Below, one piece after another: positions 7,982 through 16,983 of a stretch of DNA of 64,000 bases (the first letter of the stretch is position 1; each line of letters starts with the position of its first letter). The translations under genes were made by a program, and so were the position numbers. A model generated the notes under the pieces. The model ran no database searches and had not been told where the DNA came from. It worked only from the letters and a program-made list of their open reading frames with translations. This DNA comes from Treponema maltophilum ATCC 51939 (GTDB taxonomy: Bacteria > Spirochaetota > Spirochaetia > Treponematales > Treponemataceae): the NCBI RefSeq assembly GCF_000413055.1, contig NZ_KE332518.1, forward strand, positions 1,241,583 to 1,305,582. Reading direction: 5' to 3'.

Positions 7982-9115
7982 ATGAAAAAGAAAATTCTTG
8001 TGTTAGGCTGTACCGGATCGATAGGTTCGAGCGCGCTCGACATTGTGCGCCGCTTCCCCGATCTTTTCAGCGTGTGCGGCCTTACGGCACATACGCGCAA
8101 AACGGAACTTGAAAAACTGTGCAGGGAATTTTCGTGTACAAACGCTGCAACTGCCGTGACCGAAGATTCGCCCGATGAAATCCGATGCGTTATCGAAAAA
8201 TCAAATGCCGATATCGCCGTAAACGGGATCGCCGGTTCGGCGGGTCTTATGCCTTCGGTATGGTGCTTGCAAAACAATATAAACCTTGCGCTTGCAAATA
8301 AAGAAACCGTCGTCATGGCCGGCCCGCTTATCAAAGAACTTGCAAGTGCAAAAGGCCGTTCGGTAATTCCGGTCGACTCCGAGCATTCGGCTTTGTTTTT
8401 CCTCATCGAACGCTTCGGAAAAGAACGCGTTTCATCGCTTATTTTAACGGCGTCCGGCGGCCCTTTCCGCACATTAAGCGCGGACAAGCTCGCATCCGTT
8501 ACGCTTGAAGACGCATTAAAGCACCCGACGTGGAATATGGGCAAAAAAATCAGCATAGACAGCGCGACCCTTGCCAACAAGGGACTTGAAGTTATAGAAG
8601 CGTGCAGACTGTTCGATATGCCGCCGGAAAAGGTAAAGGTCGCCGTCCATCCGCAAAGCCTCGTACATTCGCTTATACAAACCGTCGACGGCGATTTATA
8701 CGCGCAAATATCCGAACCCGACATGAGGCGCCCGATTTTAAGCGCGCTTACGTGGCCGGAGGTAATCGAAAACGATCTTAAAAAGCTCGATTTGACTTCC
8801 GCTGTCGGCGATGAGGGCATATGCATGAATTTTTTTCCGCCGCGCTTTAAAGACTTTCCGCTGCTCGGCTGCGCATATGAGGCGCAAAAAGCGGGCGGCG
8901 CATACACAATCGCATACAATGCGGCAAATGAAGTTGCCGTAGAATTCTTTTTGCAGCGGAAAATCGGATTTACCGCAATACAAAATACGGTTACAGCCGT
9001 CCTCGATAAAGATTGGTCGCAGGAACCGGAAAACTTTGAAGCGGTATTCGCCCTTGATACAAAAGCGCGCAAAGCGGCCCTCGCTTTTGTAACCGATTTT
9101 TCCGGCAGGGGTTAA
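7982..9115 (+). CDS. dxr: 1-deoxy-D-xylulose 5-phosphate reductoisomerase
   Basis: The second enzyme of the non-mevalonate (MEP) isoprenoid pathway; it converts DXP to MEP using NADPH. The 377-residue protein begins with the NADPH-binding motif VLGCTGSIGSSALDI and contains LANKETVVMAG, the metal and substrate segment PVDSEHSALFF, and TASGGPFR. ATG 7982 was chosen because it directly precedes the nucleotide-binding strand; a GGAAA lies just upstream. Its presence shows that the organism makes isoprenoids by the MEP route. Confidence 0.96.
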   Translation: MKKKILVLGCTGSIGSSALDIVRRFPDLFSVCGLTAHTRKTELEKLCREFSCTNAATAVTEDSPDEIRCVIEKSNADIAVNGIAGSAGLMPSVWCLQNNINLALANKETVVMAGPLIKELASAKGRSVIPVDSEHSALFFLIERFGKERVSSLILTASGGPFRTLSADKLASVTLEDALKHPTWNMGKKISIDSATLANKGLEVIEACRLFDMPPEKVKVAVHPQSLVHSLIQTVDGDLYAQISEPDMRRPILSALTWPEVIENDLKKLDLTSAVGDEGICMNFFPPRFKDFPLLGCAYEAQKAGGAYTIAYNAANEVAVEFFLQRKIGFTAIQNTVTAVLDKDWSQEPENFEAVFALDTKARKAALAFVTDFSGRG

Positions 9116-9129
9116 AATACGGGAATCAT

Positions 9130-10536
9130 ATGACAGTACTATACGGACTTTTAGGATTAAGCGTCATCATTTTCATTCACGAACTCGGGCACTTTTTTAT
9201 TGCGCGATTTTTCGGCGTACACGTTGAAAGTTTTTCGATCGGTATGGGGCCGGTGCTGCTTCATAAAACCGTTAAAGGAACCGATTACCGGCTTTCGCTC
9301 GTTCCCTTCGGCGGCTATTGCGGCATGAAAGGAGAAAAAGATTTTCAAACGGCAATGGAAAACAAACTCGACCGCATTCCCGCCGAAAAAGACTCGTTTT
9401 ACGGCGTACATCCTTTAAAACGCATAGCGATTGCCTTTGCAGGGCCTTTTGCAAACGTCATTCTTGCAGTTGCGGCCCTGTCAATTGTCGCAATGATCGG
9501 CTATGATTATTACACCTCGCCGAATAAAATAATCTTGGCTCCCGAGTTTTATCCGGACAGCCCCTCCAGCGCCGCCGAAGCCGGTTTGCAAACGGGAGAT
9601 CGCATAACCGCGATAAACGGCAAGCGCATCGAATATTTTTCCGACATTGTCGAAACGGTATCGCTTTCGGCCCGTAAAACGCTGCATATTGAAGCGGACA
9701 GAAACGGAACGGCAATGACTTTTACCCTCGTTCCCGAATTGGATACATCCACCGGAGCGGGAAAAATCGGCGTTTTAAGCTGGCTTGACCCGGTCATCGA
9801 AAGCGCCGCTGAAAACAGCCCCGCTTTTAATGCCGGTTTGCAAAACGGCGACCGCATAATTAAAGCGGACGGCAAGACCGTGCGCAACACGGTTGATTTA
9901 TACGAGATTTTGAAAAATCTGCACGAAGCGGACATTTCGGTCGAACGCGGCGGCCGTGTCTTTCACGCGCATTTGTCGCTCGCTCCGCAGGACGGACAAT
10001 CGGCGCAAAAATCGGCCGAACGGAAAAATTCCGGCAACGAAAACCTCGTTTCGGGCATAAGCTGGCAGGCGATTAAAGTACATACGAAAACCTACCCGTT
10101 TTTTCCCGCCCTTATTCAAGGCACAAAAGAAACGCTTAAAATGGTGTCGGTAACGGCGCAAAGCATTGCGCTTCTTTTTAAAGGGATCGACTTAAAGCAA
10201 GCCGTTTCCGGTCCCATCGGCATTACCGTCCTGCTCGGCGAAACGGCAAAAGAAGGCTTTTCCGCCGGTTTTTCCGTCGGCGTCGTAACGGTATGCAACT
10301 TTTTAGCCGTCATAAGTATATCACTTTTTTTAATGAATCTTTTGCCCGTGCCCGTACTCGACGGCGGCTTAATACTCGTCGCGTTTATAGAACTGGTACG
10401 GCGCAAAAGCATAAAGCCGAAAACGCTTTATGCGATTCAAATTGCCGGCGTCTGCTTTATCGTATTGATTTTTTTGCTGGGCATGTTTGCCGACATAAAC
10501 CGTATTATACAGCGTTTCCAGGATGTAAAACTATGA
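9130..10536 (+). CDS. rseP: Site-2 intramembrane metalloprotease (RseP/RIP)
   Basis: A zinc-dependent protease that cuts transmembrane substrates such as anti-sigma factors or signal peptides. The 468-residue protein has the zinc motif HELGH at residues 17-21 in the first membrane helix, two PDZ-like regions (around DSPSSAAEAGLQTGDRI and ENSPAFNAGLQNGDRI), and the C-terminal motif NLLPVPVLDGG that supplies the third zinc ligand Asp. It ends in a further membrane helix. It overlaps the next gene by 4 bases (ATGA). The substrate in this organism is unknown. Confidence 0.94.
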   Translation: MTVLYGLLGLSVIIFIHELGHFFIARFFGVHVESFSIGMGPVLLHKTVKGTDYRLSLVPFGGYCGMKGEKDFQTAMENKLDRIPAEKDSFYGVHPLKRIAIAFAGPFANVILAVAALSIVAMIGYDYYTSPNKIILAPEFYPDSPSSAAEAGLQTGDRITAINGKRIEYFSDIVETVSLSARKTLHIEADRNGTAMTFTLVPELDTSTGAGKIGVLSWLDPVIESAAENSPAFNAGLQNGDRIIKADGKTVRNTVDLYEILKNLHEADISVERGGRVFHAHLSLAPQDGQSAQKSAERKNSGNENLVSGISWQAIKVHTKTYPFFPALIQGTKETLKMVSVTAQSIALLFKGIDLKQAVSGPIGITVLLGETAKEGFSAGFSVGVVTVCNFLAVISISLFLMNLLPVPVLDGGLILVAFIELVRRKSIKPKTLYAIQIAGVCFIVLIFLLGMFADINRIIQRFQDVKL

Positions 10537-12485
10537 ATAAATTTTTTAATGTTTTTTTTAAGCGCTACGCTTTTGCGCTGATTGTGTTTCAAACTATGTG
10601 CTTTGCCGCCTTTATGCAAGTGCATGTATCGTCGCAGCCGCACAAGGGTTCCGTAACGGCAGCCTGTCCCGCCTTTCTCGCGCAAGGCGCCGCTCAAGAG
10701 CAAACGGCGTTTCCGCTGTATACCGCCGGCGACGACGGCTTTGTAATCAAGTGGACGGTAAACGGAAGCGGCGAGCATTTTCAGTTTTCGGACAATCAGA
10801 TAAAACTGATGGCCGTGCACCCGAACGGAGAAGACATCGCCGTTTTCGAAACGGACGGATTTTCTCTGAACCGATTATCGGTGTGGAACTGGCCGTCGCA
10901 AAGCAGAAAATTCGTCAAACGGCTGAACGCGGCCCCGTCTTCCCTTTCCTATTCGGCAAGGGGAAAATACCTTCTCGTCGGCATGTCGAATATGGACGGC
11001 CTTATCTGCCTGGATCCCCAAAGCGGCTCCGTGCTTACAAATAAAATAAAAGAAAACCGATCTTCGATTTCCTTTGCCGCAACAAGTCCGAGCGAAAATA
11101 CCTGCATTATGTATTCTCCGCTCGGCTCTCTTACCTACACCGATTTACGCAGCGGAACGCAAAAAGCGCAATTTTCCGTCGAGCAGAATTTAAGCCAAAG
11201 CTGTTTATTTTACAACAACGTATTGTTTGCCGGCGTAAAAAGCGGCGGCATCTATGTTTTTCAATCCGATACGGGAAAACGTTCCGTATTCATACCCGAA
11301 AAAAAAGTACTTTTGTGTACGGCCGCATCCGACTCGAATTTATACTACCTTGATATAAGCGGCAAAAACGCGGTTTTAAAAATGCTTGAAACGGACAACG
11401 GCCGGCTCAAAACGACACCGCTCATCGTAAAAACGCTTTCGCTGCCGATTAAGGAAACTCCCGTCCTCGCATTCAAAACGGGAAGCACGCTGTACATCGG
11501 CACAAAATCGGGCCAGCTGTATACGGCTGCCGCCGGAGCCGATTCGCGCATTGCGGCCGCCGAAGCGGTTTCGGAAAGCGTGTACGACACGGTATACGAT
11601 ATTGCCGAGCAAAACGGCTTTTTCTATTTTCTAACGGGGAAAACGGCATACAAGGCTTCATACGAAGAAAGCACGGTTTATTCGCTTTTTGCGAATCCCA
11701 ATCAAACGAATATGGAACCGTATAACGGAGACCTTGTGTTGTGGTCGAAAAATACGCGCAAAAACGTTCAACTCGTTTCAGAAAACGGAACGGCAAAAAT
11801 ACTGTTTACGCCGGCTCAGCCGCTGCAAGCGCTGCACGCACGGCTCGATAAGCTGGCCGCGGTTGAAGGAAATACTCGGGTCAAGTTGTACGATTTGCAA
11901 ACCGGAATCACAACGCAGCCGTATACCGGAACCGGCATTCAGGACGTATTGCTGTATACAAACGACAGGCTGTATGCCGCAAAAAGCGCCGCGGGCAATC
12001 CCAAGTCCGCCCTCATACAAATAAATCCTTCGACACGGGAAACCGCCGCGGCAATCCAATCGGAAGCCGACATAAGCTTTTCGCTTTCGCAGGATTCGGC
12101 AGAGGACGGCCGTTTTTACGGTGTTGCCCTTTCATCCTCGCAGGAAGAAGGAAGCCGCACGGACATATTCGCTTTTTTCCCCGAAACAAAACAATACAGT
12201 CCCGTTTTTAAGTGGGCCGACGAAGATAATTCGGCCTTTACATGGGTTAAAAACGGAACGCTTTTTACGAATGTCGGCAAAACGCAAATCCATGCGTACA
12301 ATATAACATCGCGCAAAGATATGCTTTTGGAGCGGACTGCCTCTTTACCGCAAAAAATTACCGGAACCGATTCGGTGCTGGCCGTATTGAATAAGGACGG
12401 CAGCATATCGTGGTACGACGGCGAAACAAAGGCGCTTATTAAAAATTGGTATATAACGCTCGCGGGCGAATGGCTCGAATACTAG
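10533..12485 (+). CDS. Exported beta-propeller (WD40/PQQ-like) protein
   Basis: A 650-residue protein coupled to rseP by a 4-base ATGA overlap. The first 30 residues form a hydrophobic signal anchor, so the bulk is probably periplasmic. The body shows repeated blade-like segments: LYTAGDDGFVIKWTV, VWNWPSQSRKF, GKYLLVGMSNMDGLICLDP and VLNKDGSISWYDGETKA, which indicate a seven- or eight-bladed propeller used for protein binding. The same neighbour after rseP is a treponemal trait. Function unknown; it may be a scaffold or sensor for the protease. Confidence 0.75.
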   Translation: MNKFFNVFFKRYAFALIVFQTMCFAAFMQVHVSSQPHKGSVTAACPAFLAQGAAQEQTAFPLYTAGDDGFVIKWTVNGSGEHFQFSDNQIKLMAVHPNGEDIAVFETDGFSLNRLSVWNWPSQSRKFVKRLNAAPSSLSYSARGKYLLVGMSNMDGLICLDPQSGSVLTNKIKENRSSISFAATSPSENTCIMYSPLGSLTYTDLRSGTQKAQFSVEQNLSQSCLFYNNVLFAGVKSGGIYVFQSDTGKRSVFIPEKKVLLCTAASDSNLYYLDISGKNAVLKMLETDNGRLKTTPLIVKTLSLPIKETPVLAFKTGSTLYIGTKSGQLYTAAAGADSRIAAAEAVSESVYDTVYDIAEQNGFFYFLTGKTAYKASYEESTVYSLFANPNQTNMEPYNGDLVLWSKNTRKNVQLVSENGTAKILFTPAQPLQALHARLDKLAAVEGNTRVKLYDLQTGITTQPYTGTGIQDVLLYTNDRLYAAKSAAGNPKSALIQINPSTRETAAAIQSEADISFSLSQDSAEDGRFYGVALSSSQEEGSRTDIFAFFPETKQYSPVFKWADEDNSAFTWVKNGTLFTNVGKTQIHAYNITSRKDMLLERTASLPQKITGTDSVLAVLNKDGSISWYDGETKALIKNWYITLAGEWLEY

Positions 12486-12501
12486 GCCGCCGAATATCGG
12501 T

Positions 12502-13845
12502 CTAATGCGAAAAGTCGCCGTTAACGAATTTGGTGTACATCGGCATAAACAACACTTTTACCAAACCGGTCGGCCCGTTTCGCTGCTTTGCGAGGATCAA
12601 TTCGGTTTCGATGCCTTTTGAATAATCGGTTTCGCCCGACTTCGATTCTTTGGTATCGGTTCTTTCGCGGTGAATAAACATAACCACGTCGGCGTCCTGC
12701 TCGATCGAACCCGATTCACGCAAGTCGGCAAGGCTCGGCTGTTTGTTTTCGGCATCGCGGCGTACTTGCGACAAAACGACGACCGGTATGCCCAGTTCAC
12801 GCGCAAGGCTTTTCAATGAGCGCGAAATTTCGGCTATTTGTTCGTGGCGAGGGATGAGCGTGTTTTCGCTTTGAATAAGCGTAATATAATCAATAAAAAT
12901 AATTTCAACTTTTTTTTGCGCCCTGAGCCTGCGCGCCAAAGCGCGCAAATCCAAAAGCTTCATATTCGGACTGTCGACAATGTACAGCGGCGCTTCATAA
13001 ATGCGCCCGGCAGCCTGCTGCAGCTTTGCAAAATCTTCCGTCCGTAAATAGCCGGTACGTATGCGCTCCGACGGAATCTGCGATTCCTGTGCCAAAAGGC
13101 GCATCATAATCTGCATATTCGACATTTCAAGCGAAAAAAAGGCCGAAGATATTTTTTTTTCAACCGCAATATGCTGAATCATCGAAAGCGCAAGCGCCGT
13201 TTTTCCGATTGACGGGCGCGCACCGATAATGATGAACTCGGAAGCCTGAAAACCGCTGGTTAATTTATCCAAGTCGGCCAAACCAGACGCGATTCCCGTA
13301 TAAGCTTTTTTGTCGTTAAACAATTTTTCGATTCTGCCGATCGCTTCGTTGACCAATTCGCCCGCCGATACCGAAGAATGGACGGTATTCAAATCGGTAA
13401 GTTCGAATATTTTTTTTTGCGCGTCTTCAAGCACGGCGCGGCTGTCGACGGTTTCGTCGTGAGAATGCGCGACTATTTCGGCGGAGATTTTAATCAAATC
13501 ACGTCTGACCGCCTGGTCGAAAACAATCTGCGCGTAATATTCAATATTCGCGCTGGTCGCAACCGTATCGGTCAGCGATGTTATATACGCCGGCCCGCCG
13601 GCCGCATCCAATTCGCCTTCGGAGCGCAGTTTTTCGATAAGGGTAATAAGATCGCCGCGTATACCCTCGTTGTAAAGCTTGAGTATCGCGGCGAATATTT
13701 TTTGATTTTGAAGAGAATAAAAGCGTTCCGGCCGTAAAAACCGAATCGCATTTCCTACGGCATCCCAATCAAGAAGCAATGCTCCTAAAGCCGCCTGTTC
13801 CGCATCCAAATTGTGAGGCGGAACCTTGTCCTTGAGAGACGCCAT
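12502..13845 (-). CDS. dnaB: Replicative DNA helicase DnaB
   Basis: The hexameric 5'-3' helicase of the replication fork. The 447-residue protein starts with the N-terminal collar domain (PPHNLDAEQAALGALLLD). It has Walker A GARPSIGKTALA at about residues 208-219, Walker B IIFIDYITLI, and the C-terminal LRESGSIEQDADVVMFIHR with the arginine finger. It is the last gene of the rpsF-ssb-rpsR-rplI-dnaB operon, 11 bases after rplI, and is convergent with the propeller gene. Confidence 0.97.
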   Translation of the reverse strand: MASLKDKVPPHNLDAEQAALGALLLDWDAVGNAIRFLRPERFYSLQNQKIFAAILKLYNEGIRGDLITLIEKLRSEGELDAAGGPAYITSLTDTVATSANIEYYAQIVFDQAVRRDLIKISAEIVAHSHDETVDSRAVLEDAQKKIFELTDLNTVHSSVSAGELVNEAIGRIEKLFNDKKAYTGIASGLADLDKLTSGFQASEFIIIGARPSIGKTALALSMIQHIAVEKKISSAFFSLEMSNMQIMMRLLAQESQIPSERIRTGYLRTEDFAKLQQAAGRIYEAPLYIVDSPNMKLLDLRALARRLRAQKKVEIIFIDYITLIQSENTLIPRHEQIAEISRSLKSLARELGIPVVVLSQVRRDAENKQPSLADLRESGSIEQDADVVMFIHRERTDTKESKSGETDYSKGIETELILAKQRNGPTGLVKVLFMPMYTKFVNGDFSH

Positions 13846-13856
13846 GGCTTTTACAC

Positions 13857-14522
13857 TTATTCGGCGGCGTTTTCGCTGCCGGCAGCTTCATCGGTGTTTT
13901 CGGTACTTTCGGGAACAGGCTGCTCAACCGCTTCTTCGGTTTCCGCTTGTTCCGCCGGCTCTTGCTCGTCAGCGCTTTCATCCGCTCCGGCTTGTTCCGT
14001 CTCGGTTGCCTCGGCGTTGCGGCGATCTTTTTTCGCTTTACCCGCTGAGGCTTTTGCCGCGCCCGTGTCGGCTTCTTTTTGAGCCTCTACGATAAGCGGA
14101 AATTCGGCAGTTTCGGATTCGTACAGGCGTACGGTAACGGTATATTTTCCGACGCTCTTTACGGTTACGCCGGGGATATCGATGCGTTTGCGCTCGATTT
14201 CGAATCCGTCCTTAGCCAAGGCGTCGGCAACCGTTTGCGAAGTAACCGCGCCGTACAGCTTTCCGTTTTGGCCCGCGGCCATCACAATCGTAATCGTATG
14301 GGCGGAAAGCTTTTCTTTTATGCTCGCCGAAGCGTCGCGTTTTGCCTGTTTGCGCGCTTCGATTTCTTCTTTGCGGCCTTCAAACCACGCGACGGTTACG
14401 TCGTTATAGGGAAGCGCAAGTGAGCGCGGGAAAAGATAGTTGCGCGCATAACCGTTCGCGACGGTCTTTACGTCTCCCATTTCACCGAGATGTTTAACAT
14501 CGTCATTTAAAATTACTTTCAT
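13857..14522 (-). CDS. rplI: 50S ribosomal protein L9 with a long acidic tail
   Basis: A large-subunit protein bridging the L1 stalk region. The N-terminal domain is canonical (MKVILNDDVKHLGEMGDV, GYARNYLFPRSLA). The start is ATG 14522, 7 bases after AGGAG; the upstream in-frame TTG 14528 is too close to that site. The product is 221 residues against about 150 for typical L9. The extra 70 C-terminal residues are Glu/Ala/Thr rich and probably disordered, with a short basic patch (GKAKKDRRNAE) at its beginning. Confidence 0.95.
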   Translation of the reverse strand: MKVILNDDVKHLGEMGDVKTVANGYARNYLFPRSLALPYNDVTVAWFEGRKEEIEARKQAKRDASASIKEKLSAHTITIVMAAGQNGKLYGAVTSQTVADALAKDGFEIERKRIDIPGVTVKSVGKYTVTVRLYESETAEFPLIVEAQKEADTGAAKASAGKAKKDRRNAEATETEQAGADESADEQEPAEQAETEEAVEQPVPESTENTDEAAGSENAAE

Positions 14523-14607
14523 TTTCAAGCTCCTATAGAATATACGGACGCGTTACCAGGAGTGGGATCGCTCCGTCGTTTTATTAAAAATTTTTCCGGT
14601 TTATGCG

Positions 14608-14967
14608 TCAGTCGGCCACAAAGGGCAAAAGGCAAATGGCGCGTGCGCGCTTTATTTCCAAAGCAAGGCGGCGCTGATGTTTTGCACAAGTGCCGGTTAT
14701 GCGGCGCGGCAAAATCTTTCCGCGTTCCGTCGTAAAGCGGCGCAACGCATCGGGGTCTTTATAGTCGATCTTGCTTTTATTGGCGCAAAAGCGGCACACT
14801 TTTTTGCGGAAAAACTGCTTTCCCTTGCCTCTGCCGCCGCGCTCTTCGCCTTCCCTGCCGTCATCGCGCGTAGCGGCACCAAGCTGTTCTTCGGCGGCAA
14901 GAGCTTCTTCTTTGGAACCGGTTTGTTCGATAACTTCTTCATTCGTATTTATTACTTCATCAGACAT
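14608..14967 (-). CDS. rpsR: 30S ribosomal protein S18 with an acidic N-terminal extension
   Basis: A small-subunit protein that pairs with S6. The core ([37 protein letters not shown]) is canonical and keeps zinc-type cysteines (CxxC plus TGTC). The start is ATG 14967, with GAGGAG upstream; an in-frame TTG at 14985 lies upstream of that site and is unlikely. The first 50 residues are an acidic and then Gly/Arg-rich extension not found in most S18 proteins (119 residues against about 75). Confidence 0.95.
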   Translation of the reverse strand: MSDEVINTNEEVIEQTGSKEEALAAEEQLGAATRDDGREGEERGGRGKGKQFFRKKVCRFCANKSKIDYKDPDALRRFTTERGKILPRRITGTCAKHQRRLALEIKRARAICLLPFVAD

Positions 14968-14985
14968 AACAATCTCCTCTGTCAA

Positions 14986-15480
14986 TTAAAATGGGATATC
15001 TTCGGGAAAATCGGCATCGTTGCCGCCGCCGTAGGAATTCGGCGCATCGAAGTTTTGCGTCTCGTTTTTTGCCGGATAATCGGCAGCGTACGAACCTTTA
15101 TCGTACGAAGAAGGTCTGTTGCCGGCGGCATTGTACGAGCTTTGGCCGGAACTTCCTCCGCCGCCCAAAAGCTGAATGTTGTTTGCGGCGATTACGACCC
15201 TGCTGCGCGGTTGTCCGTCCTGTTCCCAGCGGTCTTGGCGCAATTCACCGTCGACGGCGACTTGCTTTCCCTTTATCAAATACTGCTTAAGACTTTCCGC
15301 TGATTTTCCGTATAAAGTTATATCAAAAAAGTTCGCTTCTTCGACCCACTGCTCGCCGTTTTTGCGGCGGCGGTTTACCGCAATCGAAAAATTCGATATG
15401 GCAAAACCGTTCGGCGTGTACTTTAATTCGGCATCGCGCGTAAGACGGCCGATCAGCGTAACGTGATTAAGATCAGTCAT
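14986..15480 (-). CDS. ssb: Single-stranded DNA-binding protein
   Basis: Coats single-stranded DNA during replication and repair. The 164-residue product has the OB fold (NHVTLIGRLTRDAELKYTPNG, FFDITLYGKSAE), a Gly/Ser/Asn/Tyr-rich linker from about residue 105, and the acidic partner-binding tip DADFPEDIPF at the very end. It sits between rpsF and rpsR, the classic arrangement. Confidence 0.97.
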   Translation of the reverse strand: MTDLNHVTLIGRLTRDAELKYTPNGFAISNFSIAVNRRRKNGEQWVEEANFFDITLYGKSAESLKQYLIKGKQVAVDGELRQDRWEQDGQPRSRVVIAANNIQLLGGGGSSGQSSYNAAGNRPSSYDKGSYAADYPAKNETQNFDAPNSYGGGNDADFPEDIPF

Positions 15481-15489
15481 AAACGCCTC

Positions 15490-15771
15490 TTACTCGTCGG
15501 CCCGTACAAACATAAACTTCAGCAAATTGGTGTTTAATTTAAACTGGCGGTCGATTTCAAGAATTTTAGCCGGATTTACTTTAATGTTCAGTAAAACAAA
15601 ACGCCCTTTATTGCGCTTTTTCACTTCATAAGTAAGATCGCGGTCTCCGAACGGTTCTTCGCTTTGAATTTCCGCACCGAACGACGCGAGCGTTTCGCGT
15701 ACGGCTTCAATGCCGTTTTTCGACAAATCTTCTTCCAGAGGAAAGATTGTCATCAATTCATACTTTCTCAT
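15490..15771 (-). CDS. rpsF: 30S ribosomal protein S6
   Basis: A small-subunit protein that forms a dimer with S18. The 93 residues match the family (RKYELMTIFPLEEDL, SFGAEIQSEEPFGDRDLTY, GRFVLLNIKVNP). It is the first gene of the operon, with AAGGAG before ATG 15771. The leader upstream carries a hairpin that may be the S6:S18 autoregulatory site. Confidence 0.95.
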   Translation of the reverse strand: MRKYELMTIFPLEEDLSKNGIEAVRETLASFGAEIQSEEPFGDRDLTYEVKKRNKGRFVLLNIKVNPAKILEIDRQFKLNTNLLKFMFVRADE

Positions 15772-15789
15772 GCATACTCCTTACGGTCT

Positions 15790-15860
15790 TTGGAAGCGTA
15801 CCGACGGCGCGCTCCAAGGGGATTTTTATATATTTTATCAAAGATTGCAAAGAAGTGCAA
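15790..15860 (-). promoter_or_regulatory. rpsF operon promoter and candidate S6:S18 leader hairpin
   Basis: On the minus strand TTGCAC (15860-15855), a 17-base spacer and TAAAAT (15837-15832) form the promoter. In the leader, TTGGA plus GCG pairs with CGC plus TCCAA (15817-15790, one bulged T) around an 11-base loop containing CCG, and a further ACCG follows just before the ribosome site. S6:S18 complexes are known to bind rpsF leaders through an exposed CCG, so autoregulation is likely. Confidence 0.5.
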
Positions 15861-15922
15861 GTGTTTACCGGAATTCGGCATAAACGAAAATCCGCACAAA
15901 AACGATGTGCACAGCAAGTCGT

Positions 15923-15940
15923 CTGCCCGCATGCGGGCAG
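15923..15940. repeat. Perfect 18-base palindrome
   Basis: CTGCCCGCATGCGGGCAG reads the same on both strands, in the divergent region between rpsF and rsmD. Eleven of its bases (ATGCGGGCAGA including the next base) recur at about 52926. It could be a regulator site or a remnant of a dispersed repeat. Confidence 0.5.
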
Positions 15941-16004
15941 AATATATTTACCTTCTCCTTTGCAAAAAACATAATTTATATTATTATGATTCAACGGAGG
16001 AAGC

Positions 16005-16568
16005 ATGCGTATAACCGGCGGAATATTAAAGGGACGCACAATCAAGTGCCCCGACGGCATCATACGGCCGGCAATGGACAGAATGCGCGAATCTTTTTTT
16101 TCGATATTGGGACCTCTGGACGGAAAATCTTTTTTGGATTTGTTTTCAGGAAGCGGTATTATCGCGCTCGAAGCGGTTTCGCGCGGTGCGAAGCATGCGG
16201 TACTCTGCGAAAAAGATAAGCTGAAAATCAAAACGCTGCTTGCAAACGTCAATTTGAGCGAAAAAGAACTCGGCATAAAAATCGACTGCCGCTTTATGCC
16301 CGTAGAGCTTTTTATAAAGCGCGCAAAAGAATCGTTCGACATCATTTTTTGCGACCCGCCTTTTCCGTATAAATTCCACGTAAAACTCATAGAAAGCATC
16401 TCCGAGCGAAGCGAAGAACCAGACGGATTGCTTAAAGCCGGCGGAACCGTACTCATCCACCGCCCGGCCGAAGTCGACATGCCTGAAAAAATCGGCCGAT
16501 TTTTTAAAAGCGACCGGCGCGTATACGGAAGGTCGATTATCGACTTTTATAAAGCCGATTTTTCGTAA
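16005..16568 (+). CDS. rsmD: 16S rRNA (guanine966-N2)-methyltransferase RsmD
   Basis: An AdoMet-dependent methyltransferase that modifies G966 (E. coli numbering) in 16S rRNA. The 187-residue protein begins MRITGGILKGRTI, has DRMRESFFSIL, the AdoMet loop FLDLFSGSGIIALEA, the acidic residue in VLCEKD, and the catalytic motif IIFCDPPFPY, a variant of NPPY. A Shine-Dalgarno GGAGG lies 7-8 bases upstream. It is divergent from the rpsF operon. Confidence 0.93.
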   Translation: MRITGGILKGRTIKCPDGIIRPAMDRMRESFFSILGPLDGKSFLDLFSGSGIIALEAVSRGAKHAVLCEKDKLKIKTLLANVNLSEKELGIKIDCRFMPVELFIKRAKESFDIIFCDPPFPYKFHVKLIESISERSEEPDGLLKAGGTVLIHRPAEVDMPEKIGRFFKSDRRVYGRSIIDFYKADFS

Positions 16569-16574
16569 GGGGTT

Positions 16575-16603
16575 TTGACTAATTTTGCATTATCGTATAT
16601 GAT
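16575..16603 (+). promoter_or_regulatory. Promoter of the gene at 16634
   Basis: TTGACT (16575-16580), a 17-base spacer and TATGAT (16598-16603). It gives a leader of about 25 bases with an AAGGA ribosome site, unlike the leaderless promoters elsewhere in the window. Confidence 0.55.
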
Positions 16604-16633
16604 TGTACGCGTATAATCAGTTAAGGAACCGCT

Positions 16634-16978
16634 ATGCCCTCTGATTTAAAAAAAGTTTTCGATAAAAATAAAACTCCCGACGGTTTTATAAAAACCGCCG
16701 ATTCGCCCATAGCGTCGCTCACTCCGGAACAAAAAGTGATTTTAAACCGCAAGGGAAATATGCTTTTTAACGAGGGCGATATACAAAACGCAAAACGTCT
16801 TTTTATAACGACCGGATATTCCGACGGGCTTACGAGGGTCGGCGATGTATACCAAAAAGAAGGCGATATTTTATCGGCGCTGCGGTTTTATCTTCTTGCC
16901 CACAACAAGGCGAAGACGGAACAAATGTATAAAAAAATAGCGGATACCGTATCATTTTATTTAAAACAAAAGGATTAA
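16634..16978 (+). CDS. Small helical (TPR-like) protein of unknown function
   Basis: A 114-residue soluble protein with no signal peptide. The middle (LNRKGNMLFNEGDIQNAKRL then GDVYQKEGDILSALRFYLLA) resembles one and a half tetratricopeptide repeats. An AAGGAA site precedes ATG 16634. It ends 5 bases before the larger TPR gene, so the two products probably act together. Confidence 0.7.
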   Translation: MPSDLKKVFDKNKTPDGFIKTADSPIASLTPEQKVILNRKGNMLFNEGDIQNAKRLFITTGYSDGLTRVGDVYQKEGDILSALRFYLLAHNKAKTEQMYKKIADTVSFYLKQKD

Positions 16979-16983
16979 TTATT

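Noticed and set aside
7969-9072. A 367-codon minus-strand frame antisense to dxr
   Set aside because: dxr has all family motifs; the antisense frame has no recognisable motif, promoter or ribosome site.
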